Assembly: GCA_947259725.1 (NCBI GenBank) | Contig: CAMYNM010000004.1 | Coordinates: 151,559-215,558, forward strand | Length of the DNA stretch: 64,000 nucleotides | Origin: CALZIK01 sp945787635 | GTDB taxonomy: Bacteria > Acidobacteriota > Thermoanaerobaculia > Multivoradales > JAHEKO01 | Direction: 5' to 3' | In this document: one piece after another, positions 18,001 through 25,603 of the stretch | How the letters are laid out: each line of letters begins with the position of its first letter | Position numbering within the stretch: position 1 is the first letter of the stretch | Notes under the pieces: model-generated | What the model was told of the DNA's origin: nothing | The model's database searches: none | What the model saw: only the letters and a program-made list of their open reading frames with translations | Translations under genes and position numbers: made by a program

Positions 18001-18106
18001 TGTCCTGCAGCGGTTCGATAACCTCGCTTCGGGTAATGCCGAGCACATCGAGGAGACGATGTCACCGCGGGTCGTCCGCCTCGGCGTCCGGTTGAACTGG
18101 CGCTAG
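15098..18106 (+). CDS. TonB-dependent receptor with carboxypeptidase-regulatory-like domain
   Basis: The product is 1002 residues from a GTG at 15098, preceded by AAGGAGGT at seven-base spacing; the frame is open further upstream but there is no signal peptide there. Signal peptide LFVCLVALLVVFASGVAFGQ; carboxypeptidase-regulatory-like domain at about 28-105 (LPGVTVTLTGGG, LGLSPDSYQLAAALDGF); plug domain at about 110-240 (PTARDPWSILSQAAGV, SDFLVDGVQITD); then an outer-membrane beta-barrel to the C-terminal VRLGVRLNWR. This OmpA-like/SusC-like receptor type is expanded in Acidobacteriota. It imports an unknown ligand using TonB energy. No SusD homologue is adjacent, but a TPR protein follows. 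A terminator at 18131 separates the two. Confidence 0.92.
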   Translation: MKRNNLFVCLVALLVVFASGVAFGQEETGNCYVEVKDNDGSALPGVTVTLTGGGAPRVQVTNDKGQVRFLGLSPDSYQLAAALDGFSSVEYPSVVVSVGRNTSIAATLTPAVEETITVTSESPLLDERKVSAGTSISQVELEKIPTARDPWSILSQAAGVMVDRINVGGNESGQQSNFRGQGVSGDESDFLVDGVQITDMSAIGSSPTYYDFDQFQEVQLSTGGTDVTKNTMGVGVNLVTKRGTNEFRGSARFLVTDGDGYFGALSQSSKEISSSDLGDFNRQQGPFARNQIARIQDLGFEAGGPVLQDKFWAWASWGQNDINNIAGGGGTDRTVLENTAIKLNAQFGGKNSAIGSFNNGDKLKFGRGARPSWDASATWNQRGPTGISKFEDTHVFSSNFFGSAQWSKVDGGFSLLTQCGATQGGGGCPATPAPGGERNTNADGFRTNNGSGGNSRPTEEVRADASYFFNTGNLNHEIKFGARMREAETSSAWSYPGRNIFHNHGANFGVQDPALLEAFGFPGSRANDAHAVYAYRQGPAVVSANYDSFWAQDTISSGNWTFNVGFRYDAQDGANAAASVAANPAFPDLMPGLTFDGNNADGIGWDSISPRMGVTYALGAERKTLLRGSYAQFPEAMSLGNISRTSPVSAGLLVLLFLDEPGGFPAFYDDGEPTAVLQGAWGFNPAAPTSLSTSNKNDPGMDAPMSTEIILGVEHAFLPEFVAGASFTWRDTEISEVFNLFEDAAGNVSTIGASNYSQTATVTGTLPDGTSYSYPYFSANDEFSFTGGSLLANSPRGIDYQGISVNATKRLANKWMVRGFFNYNLKEDWDVPDSVFLKDDPNRFQDGSTIDGSLYNEQSGGSGKTDIFLSSSWQFNLNGLYQVAPDRPWGFNVAGNITAREGYPIPYYRSVTGDDGIGRRILATPSFDTFRNDDIFSVDLRLDKEFATTGNTSLTFSLDAFNVLDETFVLQRFDNLASGNAEHIEETMSPRVVRLGVRLNWR

Positions 18107-18130
18107 GCGACTCTTCTAATCATCAACCTG

Positions 18131-18163
18131 AAAGGCCGGGGGGCTCGCTCCCCGGCCTTTCTT
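18131..18163 (+). terminator. Rho-independent terminator after the TonB receptor
   Basis: AAAGGCCGGGG (18131-18141) pairs perfectly with CCCCGGCCTTT (18150-18160) around an 8-base loop, and the stem ends in a T-run continuing CTT. It lies 24 bases after the receptor stop codon. Confidence 0.88.
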
Positions 18164-18236
18164 ATTGGTACACTGCTTGCAGTCGACGATTGGCGTGGAG
18201 CTGGCCGTTTGCTGCGACACTCTCAAGGAGATTCGA

Positions 18237-19199
18237 ATGCGAGCTATGCGTACTTTTACGATCCTGGTCGCCGCAATCGGCCTGTTGACGGGATCTTTCG
18301 CCCCAGCCCAGGCCCAGGACTGGACCGGCAGGGGACGTGTCCAGGGCACCGTGCTGGACCCGGACGGCGATCCGGTCGAGGGCGCCAAAGTCACCCTGAG
18401 CACCGGGCGGGGGGAGGAATCGGGACCGCCCGCCATGCTGACGAACAAGAAGGGCAAATGGGCCTACCTCGGTCTTGCCGGCGGCAACTGGCTGGTCAAG
18501 ATCGAGATGGAAGGCTATCTGATCTCCGAAGGACAGTTCCCTCTCAACCAGTTCCAGGCCAACCCGCCAATCACCGTCAACCTCAAGCCGATTCCCGAAG
18601 AGGTGATTCGCGAAGCCGCGGGCGCCAGGGTCATGGAGGAGCTTGAACTGGGCAACTCCCTTCTGGCCGAGGGCAAGACCGCGGAGGCTCGGGCGGCGTA
18701 CGAGAAAGCGCTGGTCGATCTCGAGCCCGAGAACCAGCCCGGGGTCCTGATGGGTATCGCCCGCTCGTACTATCAGCAAGACAACCAGAAAGAGACCGAG
18801 GCCACGCTTCTCCGCGCACTCGAGGTCGATCCGGAGTATGTGGACGCCCTCAAGCTCCTGAGTAGCCTGCTCGTTGGGGCCGGCCGCGAACAGGAGGCCA
18901 AGGTCTACATGGATCGCCTCCCCGAGGGTGAGGTCCTCTTTGCCGATGCCTACCTGAACGTCGGCATCGACTACTACAACAACAGGGAGCTCGACGAGGC
19001 CCTGGCCGAGTTCGACCGGGTGGTCAAGAACTTCCCCGACAATCCGGACGCCTACTACTACCGCGGTCTGGTGCTCCTGAACAAGACCGAGAACGAGCGC
19101 GCGGCGAGCGACTTCCGCAAGCTGCTCGAGCTCCGGCCGGACGGCCCGCGTGCTGCTGAAGCCGCCGAGTTTCTCAAGTACCTCGACGGCGGCGAATAG
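18237..19199 (+). CDS. Secreted carboxypeptidase-regulatory-like and TPR protein
   Basis: The product is 320 residues from the ATG at 18237, with CAAGGAG six bases upstream; an in-frame ATG 24 codons upstream would place a non-signal sequence before the signal peptide (FTILVAAIGLLTGSFAPAQAQ). A carboxypeptidase-regulatory-like beta domain (about 28-120, VQGTVLDPDGDPVEGAKVTL) is followed by TPRs (about 130-315, DNPDAYYYRGLVLLNKT). The first domain matches the type at the start of the upstream TonB receptor. TPR folds also form the core of SusD ligand-binding lipoproteins, so a periplasmic or surface partner of the receptor is possible, as inference only. Confidence 0.8.
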   Translation: MRAMRTFTILVAAIGLLTGSFAPAQAQDWTGRGRVQGTVLDPDGDPVEGAKVTLSTGRGEESGPPAMLTNKKGKWAYLGLAGGNWLVKIEMEGYLISEGQFPLNQFQANPPITVNLKPIPEEVIREAAGARVMEELELGNSLLAEGKTAEARAAYEKALVDLEPENQPGVLMGIARSYYQQDNQKETEATLLRALEVDPEYVDALKLLSSLLVGAGREQEAKVYMDRLPEGEVLFADAYLNVGIDYYNNRELDEALAEFDRVVKNFPDNPDAYYYRGLVLLNKTENERAASDFRKLLELRPDGPRAAEAAEFLKYLDGGE

Positions 19200-19209
19200 C
19201 TCGCCGGTC

Positions 19210-21432
19210 TTGTCCCTGAGGGTCCAGGCTGGACGCGCTCGACGCCGTGCGCTGCGGGCGAGCGTACTCTGCGCCGCTGTTTTGTGGGTCCTTGCCTGCG
19301 GTCAACGCGAGTCGAGCAAGAGCCCATCCGGGCCGTCGGCGCCGGCTGCTCTGCCTCCCGGCACGCCGGTTGTCCTGATCTCGATTGACACCCTGCGTTC
19401 CGACCGGCTTCCAGCCTACGGTTACCAAAGTGTAGCGACTCCGGCGCTTGACGCCTTCGCCGCCGACGCCGTTGTCTTCGAGCATGCCTACACGCCGGTG
19501 CCACTCACGCTGCCCGCTCACGTGTCGGTGCTGACCGGCCTCGATCCCCCGGGCCATCGCGTACGGGACAACGCCGGCTACCGGCTCGAGGCCGACTCGA
19601 TCGCTTACTTGCCCACAGTGCTCCACGAGGCCGGCTACCGGACCGCAGCGGCGGTCTCGTCGTGGGTGCTGCGCGGAACCGCGGGCCTCAGCGCGGGTTT
19701 CGATCTCTACGAGGATCGCATCACCATGGCGCCGCGTGCGCTCTTGAGCGGCATGCAGCGTTCGGGCTTCGAGACCCTGACGGCGGCTTCGGACTGGCTT
19801 GGCGAGGTAGCCGACGATCCGTTCTTTCTCTTCTTCCACATCTACGAGCCGCACACGCCCCATGCTCCTCCGCCGCCCTACGACACGACCTACGCATCGC
19901 CGTACGACGGCGAGGTCGCCGTGGCGGACGCCATCGTCGGGCGGCTCCTCGACCGGCTCGAAGGGCTCGGCGTCTACGATCGTGCCCTGATCATCCTGCT
20001 CTCCGATCACGGCGAGGGCTTGAACGATCACGGTGACTACGAGCACGGTCTGCTCCTCTATCGAGAGGTTCTGCAGGTGCCGCTGCTTCTCAAGCTGCCC
20101 GGCAGCCACGATGGCGGAACCCGGGTCGAACGCGCCGTGAGCCTCGTCGATGTGTTCCCCACCGTGCTCGCGCTGCTCGGCCTGGAATCGACCGCCGGGC
20201 TCGACGGCCGCCCGCTCTTCGAGGAGCCGAGCATGCCAGAAGATCCGCTGTACGGCGAGACGGTGTTTCCGCGCCTCCACTTCGGCTGGAGCGAGCTCTA
20301 CTCGCTCATCGACTTCCCCTACCACTTCATCTACGGACCCGACCCCGAGCTCTACGACCTGGCCAGTGACCCCGGCGAGCGCCACAACCTCGTGCGCTCG
20401 AAGCGCGACGTGGCGGCACAACTGCGCGCGCACCTCGACTCGCTCGACCGCGAGATCGCAGAACCTCTGGAAGAAGACGACGAGACCCGCCGCAAGCTGG
20501 CGGCGCTCGGCTACATCGGTACCGCGAGAGGCGGCGGGGACGATGGCCCTCGAGCCGATCCAAAGAGCCAGATCCACCACCTGCGGCGCCTCAAGTCGGC
20601 CTTCACCTACTACGAGGAACGCCGCTATCCGGAAGCCGAAGCCGAGTTTCGAGCCGTACTGGCCGAAAGCCCGCTCCTGGTCGACGCCTGGGAGCAGCTC
20701 GGGCACACTCTCACCGCCCAGAACAAGTTGGAGGAGAGTCTCGAACCGTTCGAGCGAGCGATGGAGCTTTCTGGAGGCGCGCCGCAGGTGGCGGGAGCCA
20801 TCGCTACCGTTCTGCTCAAACTCAAACGGCTCGAGGAGGCGCGCGGCTACGCCGAGCTCGCCGCCGACCGCCACGAGCTCACTCGCGACACTCTGGCGCA
20901 GATCGCGATCCGCCAGGGAGATCTGGTCGCCGCAGAGACTTTCGTCGCCGAGGCAGTGGCAGGACGGGGCGTTCGACTAGGTCCGCTCATCACCGAAGGC
21001 GAGCTGCGGCTCGCCCAGAACCGGCCGGAGGAAGTTCTTTCGGTCACCGGCCGTGCCCTCGAGGAAGCGCTGGACCTGGATACCACCGACGAGCTCAGCG
21101 GACTCCATTTCCTGCGTGGCAGCGCGTTCGCGCGGATGGGACGCCTGGAGGAGGCCGCCGCCGCCTACCAGAGAGAGATGGAGCTCTTCCCGTCGGATCT
21201 CGAAGCCTACGGTCGTCTGGCTCTCGTCCGCCTGTTCCAGGGCGACCGCGGCCAGGCGGCGGCGACTCTCGAAAGAATGCTCACGCTCTTTCCCTCGCCG
21301 GCGGCAAACGCCGAAGCAGCGCGAACGCTACGCACGGCGGGAGACAGCGCCGGCGCCAACCGCCTGCTCGACGAGGCGCTCGCCAAGTGGCCTGCGGATC
21401 AAGAGCTTCTCGCCCTTCGACGCGCCGGATAG
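19210..21432 (+). CDS. Alkaline-phosphatase-fold (sulfatase-like) hydrolase with C-terminal TPRs
   Basis: From a TTG at 19210 (an ATG at 19150 would overlap the preceding gene by 50 bases) the product is about 740 residues. It has a lipoprotein-like signal ending VLAC (Cys30). The alkaline-phosphatase-superfamily domain spans about 50-430: LISIDTLRSDRLPAYGY (metal Asp), SDHGEGLNDHGDYEHG (metal Asp/His) and GWSELYSLIDFPYHFI. The position of the sulfatase Cys/Ser nucleophile, in C/S-x-P-x-R, reads T-L-P-A-H, with Thr and no Arg. The C-terminal third is TPRs. It is paralogous to the gene at 37305. A phosphoryl-transfer or phosphodiester substrate fits a Thr nucleophile better than a sulfate ester. 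Confidence 0.85.
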   Translation: MSLRVQAGRARRRALRASVLCAAVLWVLACGQRESSKSPSGPSAPAALPPGTPVVLISIDTLRSDRLPAYGYQSVATPALDAFAADAVVFEHAYTPVPLTLPAHVSVLTGLDPPGHRVRDNAGYRLEADSIAYLPTVLHEAGYRTAAAVSSWVLRGTAGLSAGFDLYEDRITMAPRALLSGMQRSGFETLTAASDWLGEVADDPFFLFFHIYEPHTPHAPPPPYDTTYASPYDGEVAVADAIVGRLLDRLEGLGVYDRALIILLSDHGEGLNDHGDYEHGLLLYREVLQVPLLLKLPGSHDGGTRVERAVSLVDVFPTVLALLGLESTAGLDGRPLFEEPSMPEDPLYGETVFPRLHFGWSELYSLIDFPYHFIYGPDPELYDLASDPGERHNLVRSKRDVAAQLRAHLDSLDREIAEPLEEDDETRRKLAALGYIGTARGGGDDGPRADPKSQIHHLRRLKSAFTYYEERRYPEAEAEFRAVLAESPLLVDAWEQLGHTLTAQNKLEESLEPFERAMELSGGAPQVAGAIATVLLKLKRLEEARGYAELAADRHELTRDTLAQIAIRQGDLVAAETFVAEAVAGRGVRLGPLITEGELRLAQNRPEEVLSVTGRALEEALDLDTTDELSGLHFLRGSAFARMGRLEEAAAAYQREMELFPSDLEAYGRLALVRLFQGDRGQAAATLERMLTLFPSPAANAEAARTLRTAGDSAGANRLLDEALAKWPADQELLALRRAG

Positions 21433-21448
21433 GGAGATTGATCCGCGG

Positions 21449-21481
21449 CCTCGAGGTCAATCGGAAACGAAAACCTCGAGG
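21449..21481. terminator. Inverted repeat between convergent genes, possible terminator
   Basis: CCTCGAGGT (21449-21457) pairs with ACCTCGAGG (21473-21481) across a 15-base loop, between the plus-strand stop at 21432 and overlapping the minus-strand stop at 21457. There is no clear T-tract, so a bidirectional terminator is only a possibility. Confidence 0.3.
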
Positions 21482-23157
21482 TACCGACCCGCTGGCGGCT
21501 CGCCAAGGCGGACCACGCGACCTCCGGGAGCGTGGACGATCAGCTCTTGCGGAGGTTGGAGATCCGCTGAACCACCCAGGCCGAAGACGGACCGCGGATC
21601 CCCCGCCGACGCGTAGCTGCCATCGGAATGGATCCTTCGCCAGAGGCTTGCCCCGCTGCTCCGGCGAAGCTCGACCCGCGCGCCCAGAAGATCCCGCCGC
21701 GAGCCCTTGCCGAGCACTCGCAGCCCCAGCCACTCGCGACCGTCGGCGCGCCGGTTGAGCAACACCCGCGCGGACCCGGCGTTGTTGAGCACGATGGCAT
21801 CGGTATCGCCATCGCCGTCGATGTCGCCCAGAAGCGCGCCGCGACTGACCTCTTCAACCGCAAAGACACCGGTTTCGGCCTCGGCCGGCTCGAAGCGTCT
21901 GCCATCGAGGTTGCGGTAGAGCTGGTTGGGCTGATCCAGCCGTCGCTCGTTACCGGAAGCAAAGAAGGTCACGGCGCCATTGACTACCAGGAGATCCAGC
22001 CAACCGTCGGCGTCGAAGTCCAGAAAACCGGTGCCAAAGCCAGTGAAGTTCCAGCTCGGGACGCCCAGCTTGGCTATTTCGGTCCCATCCTTGAAGAAGC
22101 CGCTGCCGTCGTTGACATACAGAGTATTGGTTTCTTTGGTCAGGTGGGTCAGGAAAAGATCCTCATCGCCGTCGTTATCGAGATCGGCCGCCGCGGCACC
22201 CATTGAGGCCTCGCTCGCGCCCTCGCCGCTCACCGCGCAGCCGGCAAAGAGCGCATCCTCACGAAACGTCCCGTCGCCGCCGTTGACGTACAGCTGGTTC
22301 GGCATACCGTCGTTGGTCACGTAGACATCGAGCCAGCCGTCGTTGTTGAAGTCGGCGGCCACGACTCCCAGCCCCGCGCCCGCCTGCCGGTCGATCCCCG
22401 CCTTCGAGGAGACGCGCTCGAAAGTGCCGTCGCCCCGATTGCGGAACAAGCTGTCGGTCACCGGCTCATAGGCATTGGGATCGCAGTAGTCGGCAGCGCC
22501 CGTGGGGCTCAGGCAGTGCTTGCGCCTGGCGATCTGGAAGTCCAGGTAGTTGACCACCCAGAGATCGAGCCAGCCGTCGCGATCGTAGTCGAAGAAGGTC
22601 GCGGTCACGCTCCAGCGGTCCTCCTCCACGCCCGCCTGGATGGTCGCGTCCGAAAAGGTGCCGTCGCCGTTGTTTCGCAGCAGCTGGTTCGCGCCCAGGT
22701 TCGAGATGTAAAGATCCATCCACCCGTCGTTGTCGAAGTCGCCGGTCGCGGCTCCGATGCCGTAGTCGGAAGGAACGATGCCGGAGGTCGCGGTCACGTC
22801 CACGAAGCGAAACCGGTCGCCCGGCGGTCCGTCGGAAGGCAACGCGTCGTTTCGGTAGAGCCGATCGATCGCGCCCGCCGACTTGCCCGGTCCGAGCCGG
22901 TGCCCCTGCACCAGGTAGACGTCGAGATCACCGTCGCGGTCGTAGTCGAGCAGCGCGCCTCCAGGGCCCATGATCTCCGGCAGGTAGAGCGCGCCGCTGG
23001 CGCCATTGTCGTGAACGAAATTCAGCCCGACTGCCGCGCTTACCTCCTCGAAAGCCGGCCGGGCTCCCTGCGACGCCGCCGGACGGCTCGAAACCGCGGA
23101 GAGCAGGATCGCGCCCAGCACAGCGACTACCGGCACCGCTCGGGTAGAGCCGGACAT
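21457..23157 (-). CDS. CRTAC1 family protein (FG-GAP/VCBS plus ASPIC/UnbV), class I
   Basis: The product is 566 residues from the ATG at 23157; a GTG at 23202 is an alternative. Signal peptide VPVVAVLGAILLSAVSS, then about seven FG-GAP/VCBS repeats with calcium-type loops (LDYDRDGDLDVYL, DFDNDGWMDLYI, DLDNDGDEDLFL), and a C-terminal ASPIC/UnbV domain at about 480-560 (GLRVLGKGSRRDLLGARVEL). It has the class I Cys pair C-x9-C (HCLSPTGAADYCDP) and a third Cys in LFAGCAV. Family members are secreted beta-propeller-like proteins with binding roles; none here has an enzymatic motif. It follows the long TPR gene at 23209 by 51 bases. Confidence 0.88.
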   Translation of the reverse strand: MSGSTRAVPVVAVLGAILLSAVSSRPAASQGARPAFEEVSAAVGLNFVHDNGASGALYLPEIMGPGGALLDYDRDGDLDVYLVQGHRLGPGKSAGAIDRLYRNDALPSDGPPGDRFRFVDVTATSGIVPSDYGIGAATGDFDNDGWMDLYISNLGANQLLRNNGDGTFSDATIQAGVEEDRWSVTATFFDYDRDGWLDLWVVNYLDFQIARRKHCLSPTGAADYCDPNAYEPVTDSLFRNRGDGTFERVSSKAGIDRQAGAGLGVVAADFNNDGWLDVYVTNDGMPNQLYVNGGDGTFREDALFAGCAVSGEGASEASMGAAAADLDNDGDEDLFLTHLTKETNTLYVNDGSGFFKDGTEIAKLGVPSWNFTGFGTGFLDFDADGWLDLLVVNGAVTFFASGNERRLDQPNQLYRNLDGRRFEPAEAETGVFAVEEVSRGALLGDIDGDGDTDAIVLNNAGSARVLLNRRADGREWLGLRVLGKGSRRDLLGARVELRRSSGASLWRRIHSDGSYASAGDPRSVFGLGGSADLQPPQELIVHAPGGRVVRLGEPPAGRYLEVFVSD

Positions 23158-23208
23158 CCCGCCCTGCGCGACCTCCGCGGCCTCCAGAGGAGACTCCACC
23201 ACCGGAGC

Positions 23209-25506
23209 CTAGGTCCCCTGCTTGTAGCGGGCCAGATCCTTGCGCATGAGCTCGAGCTGCCGCTCCGGCAGCTTTTCGGCCTCGGCTTCGGAGACCGCTC
23301 GCGTCTGCCACTCGACGGCTTCCTCGAGGCGCTTGGACCCCGCGAGCGCGGCCGCAACCAACGCGGCATGCTCGGCGGCCGGCCGGGCCTCGTAGAGACG
23401 CCGTGCCACCGGCAGAGCCGCCTCTGGATCCCTCACCGCGCGGTCGGGGCTCCCCACCAGGATGTAGGCGAGCGCCCGGGCGACCGGAAGATTCTCGGGC
23501 AGCCGGCCGTGCGCTACCTCCAGGGTCGACCGGGCCTCCGCGAACCGCCCGCCGCCGGCCCAGAGCTGGGCCAGCACCAACCGCGCCTCGACGTCCTCCG
23601 GGTCGATCTCGACGACCCGCTTCAGATGCCCGATGGCCGCGTCGTGATTCCCCTGCCTCCCGAGCTCGACCGCCAGGTTGAAATGCGCGTCCTTTGAATC
23701 CGGTGCTTCCGCCACCACTTCGAGCAGCAGTTCGGCCGCTTCCTGGTGTTGTCCGGCCGTTTGCCGAAGACCGGCGAGCGTCAGGCCGATCTCGGCGCGA
23801 GCGCTCGGCTCGACGAGAGTAGATCTCGCTCTCGCCAGCTCGGTGACCGCCAGGTCGACGCGGCCGGCCGCGGCTAGCGACCGGGCTCTCTCGCCCAACG
23901 CTCCCACATCGTCGGGATCGACCAGCAGAACGAGAGCGTAGGTTTCGGCGGCCTCGCCGTGGCGCCCCGCCCGGTTGAGAGCACGGGCCAGGCCGAGCTG
24001 CGGCGGCTTGTACTCCGGCAGGAGGTCGGCGGCGCTGCGATAGTGAAGCAGAGCCGTCGCCGAGTCCCCGAGCCGATCCAGGGTCTCGGCGAGCTCGAGA
24101 TGCGCCAGTGATTTCTGCCGGGTACTGGCGTCGCCGTCAATGACCTTCCGGAGCACCTCGGCGGCGCCCTCAGCGTTTCCCGTTCTCGACAGCGCGATCC
24201 CGTAGTTGACAAGCGCCTGGGGCCGGTCCGGGAAGCTCTCGACGGCCAGCGCGAGCTGCTCCAGGGCCTGCTCGTTTCGATTCAGCAGAAGCAGCGTCTC
24301 GCCCAGGAGCAGTCGGCCGGCGGCGTCATCCGGATCGGCTCTGACCGCCACTTCGAACTCAGCGACCGCTTCGGCAAAGCGGCCGAGCCGGGAGAGGGCC
24401 TGGCCGAGGCCTATTCGCGCCTCCTTCAAATCCGGGCCGACCTCTCGGGCTGCCTCGAATTGCTCGGCGACCTCGGTAGTGAACCCGTCGCGCTGCGCCA
24501 GGGCTCTGCCGAGAGAAACCCGCACCATCGCGTCTCCGGGGTCGAGCCGCGCGGCTTCCTGGAGCTCCCGGACCGCTCCATCCTTGTCTCCCAGAGTCAC
24601 CAGGACGTCGCCAAGGGCCTGGCGAAAGGCCGAATTCTCCGGATCGCCCTCTACCGCCTTGCGGTACTCGCGGGCCGCCTCTTCCAGGCGCCCCGCGCTC
24701 TGAGCCGCGAGGCCGCGATAGACGGCGCTGTTGGCGAACTCCAGCCCGAGGGATTCCACCAATGGGTCCGGAAAGATCAGCTCGCCGCCGGGTCGCACCG
24801 CCAGTTCCGCGCGCGCCGCATCCGGCTTGCCCGCGTCGCGATAGGCCATTGCCAGTTGCTGCCGGATCTCGGCGGCCTCGGGCTGCAGCTCGCGAGCCTG
24901 CTCGAAGAAGCCTACGGCGACCTCTGGCTCACCGCGCTGAGCGGCGCATCTGCCGAGCCCGTAGAGAGCCGCTGCCACCCATTGCGTCTTGGCGCGGGCC
25001 GACTCGAACGCCTCGGCGGCTCGGTCCGGCTCGTCGAGCAACAGCAGCACGCGGCCCAGACGGATGAGCGTCGCGCCGTCGCCGGGCCGAAGCACGAGAG
25101 CGCGCGCCAGCGACGCGCGAGCCTCGGGCAGCCGGCGCTCGTCGTGATCGTGCGAGCCGAGGTAGTAGTGCCACCGAAACTCGCCCGGGTCGAGCGTGGC
25201 TGCGTTCGAGAGCGAGGCACGCGCCAGCTCCCCCTGTAGGTAGAAGAGGGCAGCGCGGCCCAGATTGCCGTACGCCTCGGCCAGCCTTGCGGGTTCCACC
25301 GCGTCGGCTCTCGACAGCTCGTCGATCCGCTTGCGCGCCGACTCGAGCACCGCCCGCACTTCCGGGTCGTAGGTCCCGAGCTCGACCTCGGGGAGCGGCA
25401 CGAGCTCAGCCAGCTCGGCCAGCGCCGGTCCCGAAGCGGAAAACGACGCCGACGCCAGGCAGGCGAGAACAACCAGAGCGCGAATCGATCGAAGTTCCTG
25501 TTTCAC
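23209..25506 (-). CDS. Secreted long TPR protein, array member (third module)
   Basis: The product is 765 residues from a GTG at 25506; the frame continues far upstream but there it is only the shadow of the neighbouring CRTAC1 gene. Signal peptide IRALVVLACLASASFSASG is followed by the module motif LVPLPEVELGTYDPEVRAVL, an AYGNLGRAAL helix and LDPGEFRWHYYLG, then about 15 or more TPRs. The same N-terminal segment occurs in the TPR proteins at 30193 and 39715. The C-terminus ends RKDLARYKQGT and lacks the PCRxPWL tail of those two. It lies between a class II and a class I CRTAC1 gene on the same strand. Confidence 0.85.
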   Translation of the reverse strand: MKQELRSIRALVVLACLASASFSASGPALAELAELVPLPEVELGTYDPEVRAVLESARKRIDELSRADAVEPARLAEAYGNLGRAALFYLQGELARASLSNAATLDPGEFRWHYYLGSHDHDERRLPEARASLARALVLRPGDGATLIRLGRVLLLLDEPDRAAEAFESARAKTQWVAAALYGLGRCAAQRGEPEVAVGFFEQARELQPEAAEIRQQLAMAYRDAGKPDAARAELAVRPGGELIFPDPLVESLGLEFANSAVYRGLAAQSAGRLEEAAREYRKAVEGDPENSAFRQALGDVLVTLGDKDGAVRELQEAARLDPGDAMVRVSLGRALAQRDGFTTEVAEQFEAAREVGPDLKEARIGLGQALSRLGRFAEAVAEFEVAVRADPDDAAGRLLLGETLLLLNRNEQALEQLALAVESFPDRPQALVNYGIALSRTGNAEGAAEVLRKVIDGDASTRQKSLAHLELAETLDRLGDSATALLHYRSAADLLPEYKPPQLGLARALNRAGRHGEAAETYALVLLVDPDDVGALGERARSLAAAGRVDLAVTELARARSTLVEPSARAEIGLTLAGLRQTAGQHQEAAELLLEVVAEAPDSKDAHFNLAVELGRQGNHDAAIGHLKRVVEIDPEDVEARLVLAQLWAGGGRFAEARSTLEVAHGRLPENLPVARALAYILVGSPDRAVRDPEAALPVARRLYEARPAAEHAALVAAALAGSKRLEEAVEWQTRAVSEAEAEKLPERQLELMRKDLARYKQGT

Positions 25507-25603
25507 CAACGGTACCCCAGACGAACTGCCGGAGACGCTATCAGGCCTCTGGCGGACCCGAAAACTTTGCAAGAACGGGACCGCACACTCTGCGCGGTCG
25601 ACC

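Noticed and set aside
16493..18046. 517-codon minus-strand frame inside the TonB receptor gene
   Set aside because: It overlaps the receptor, which has clear domains; the antisense product has no motif or signal.
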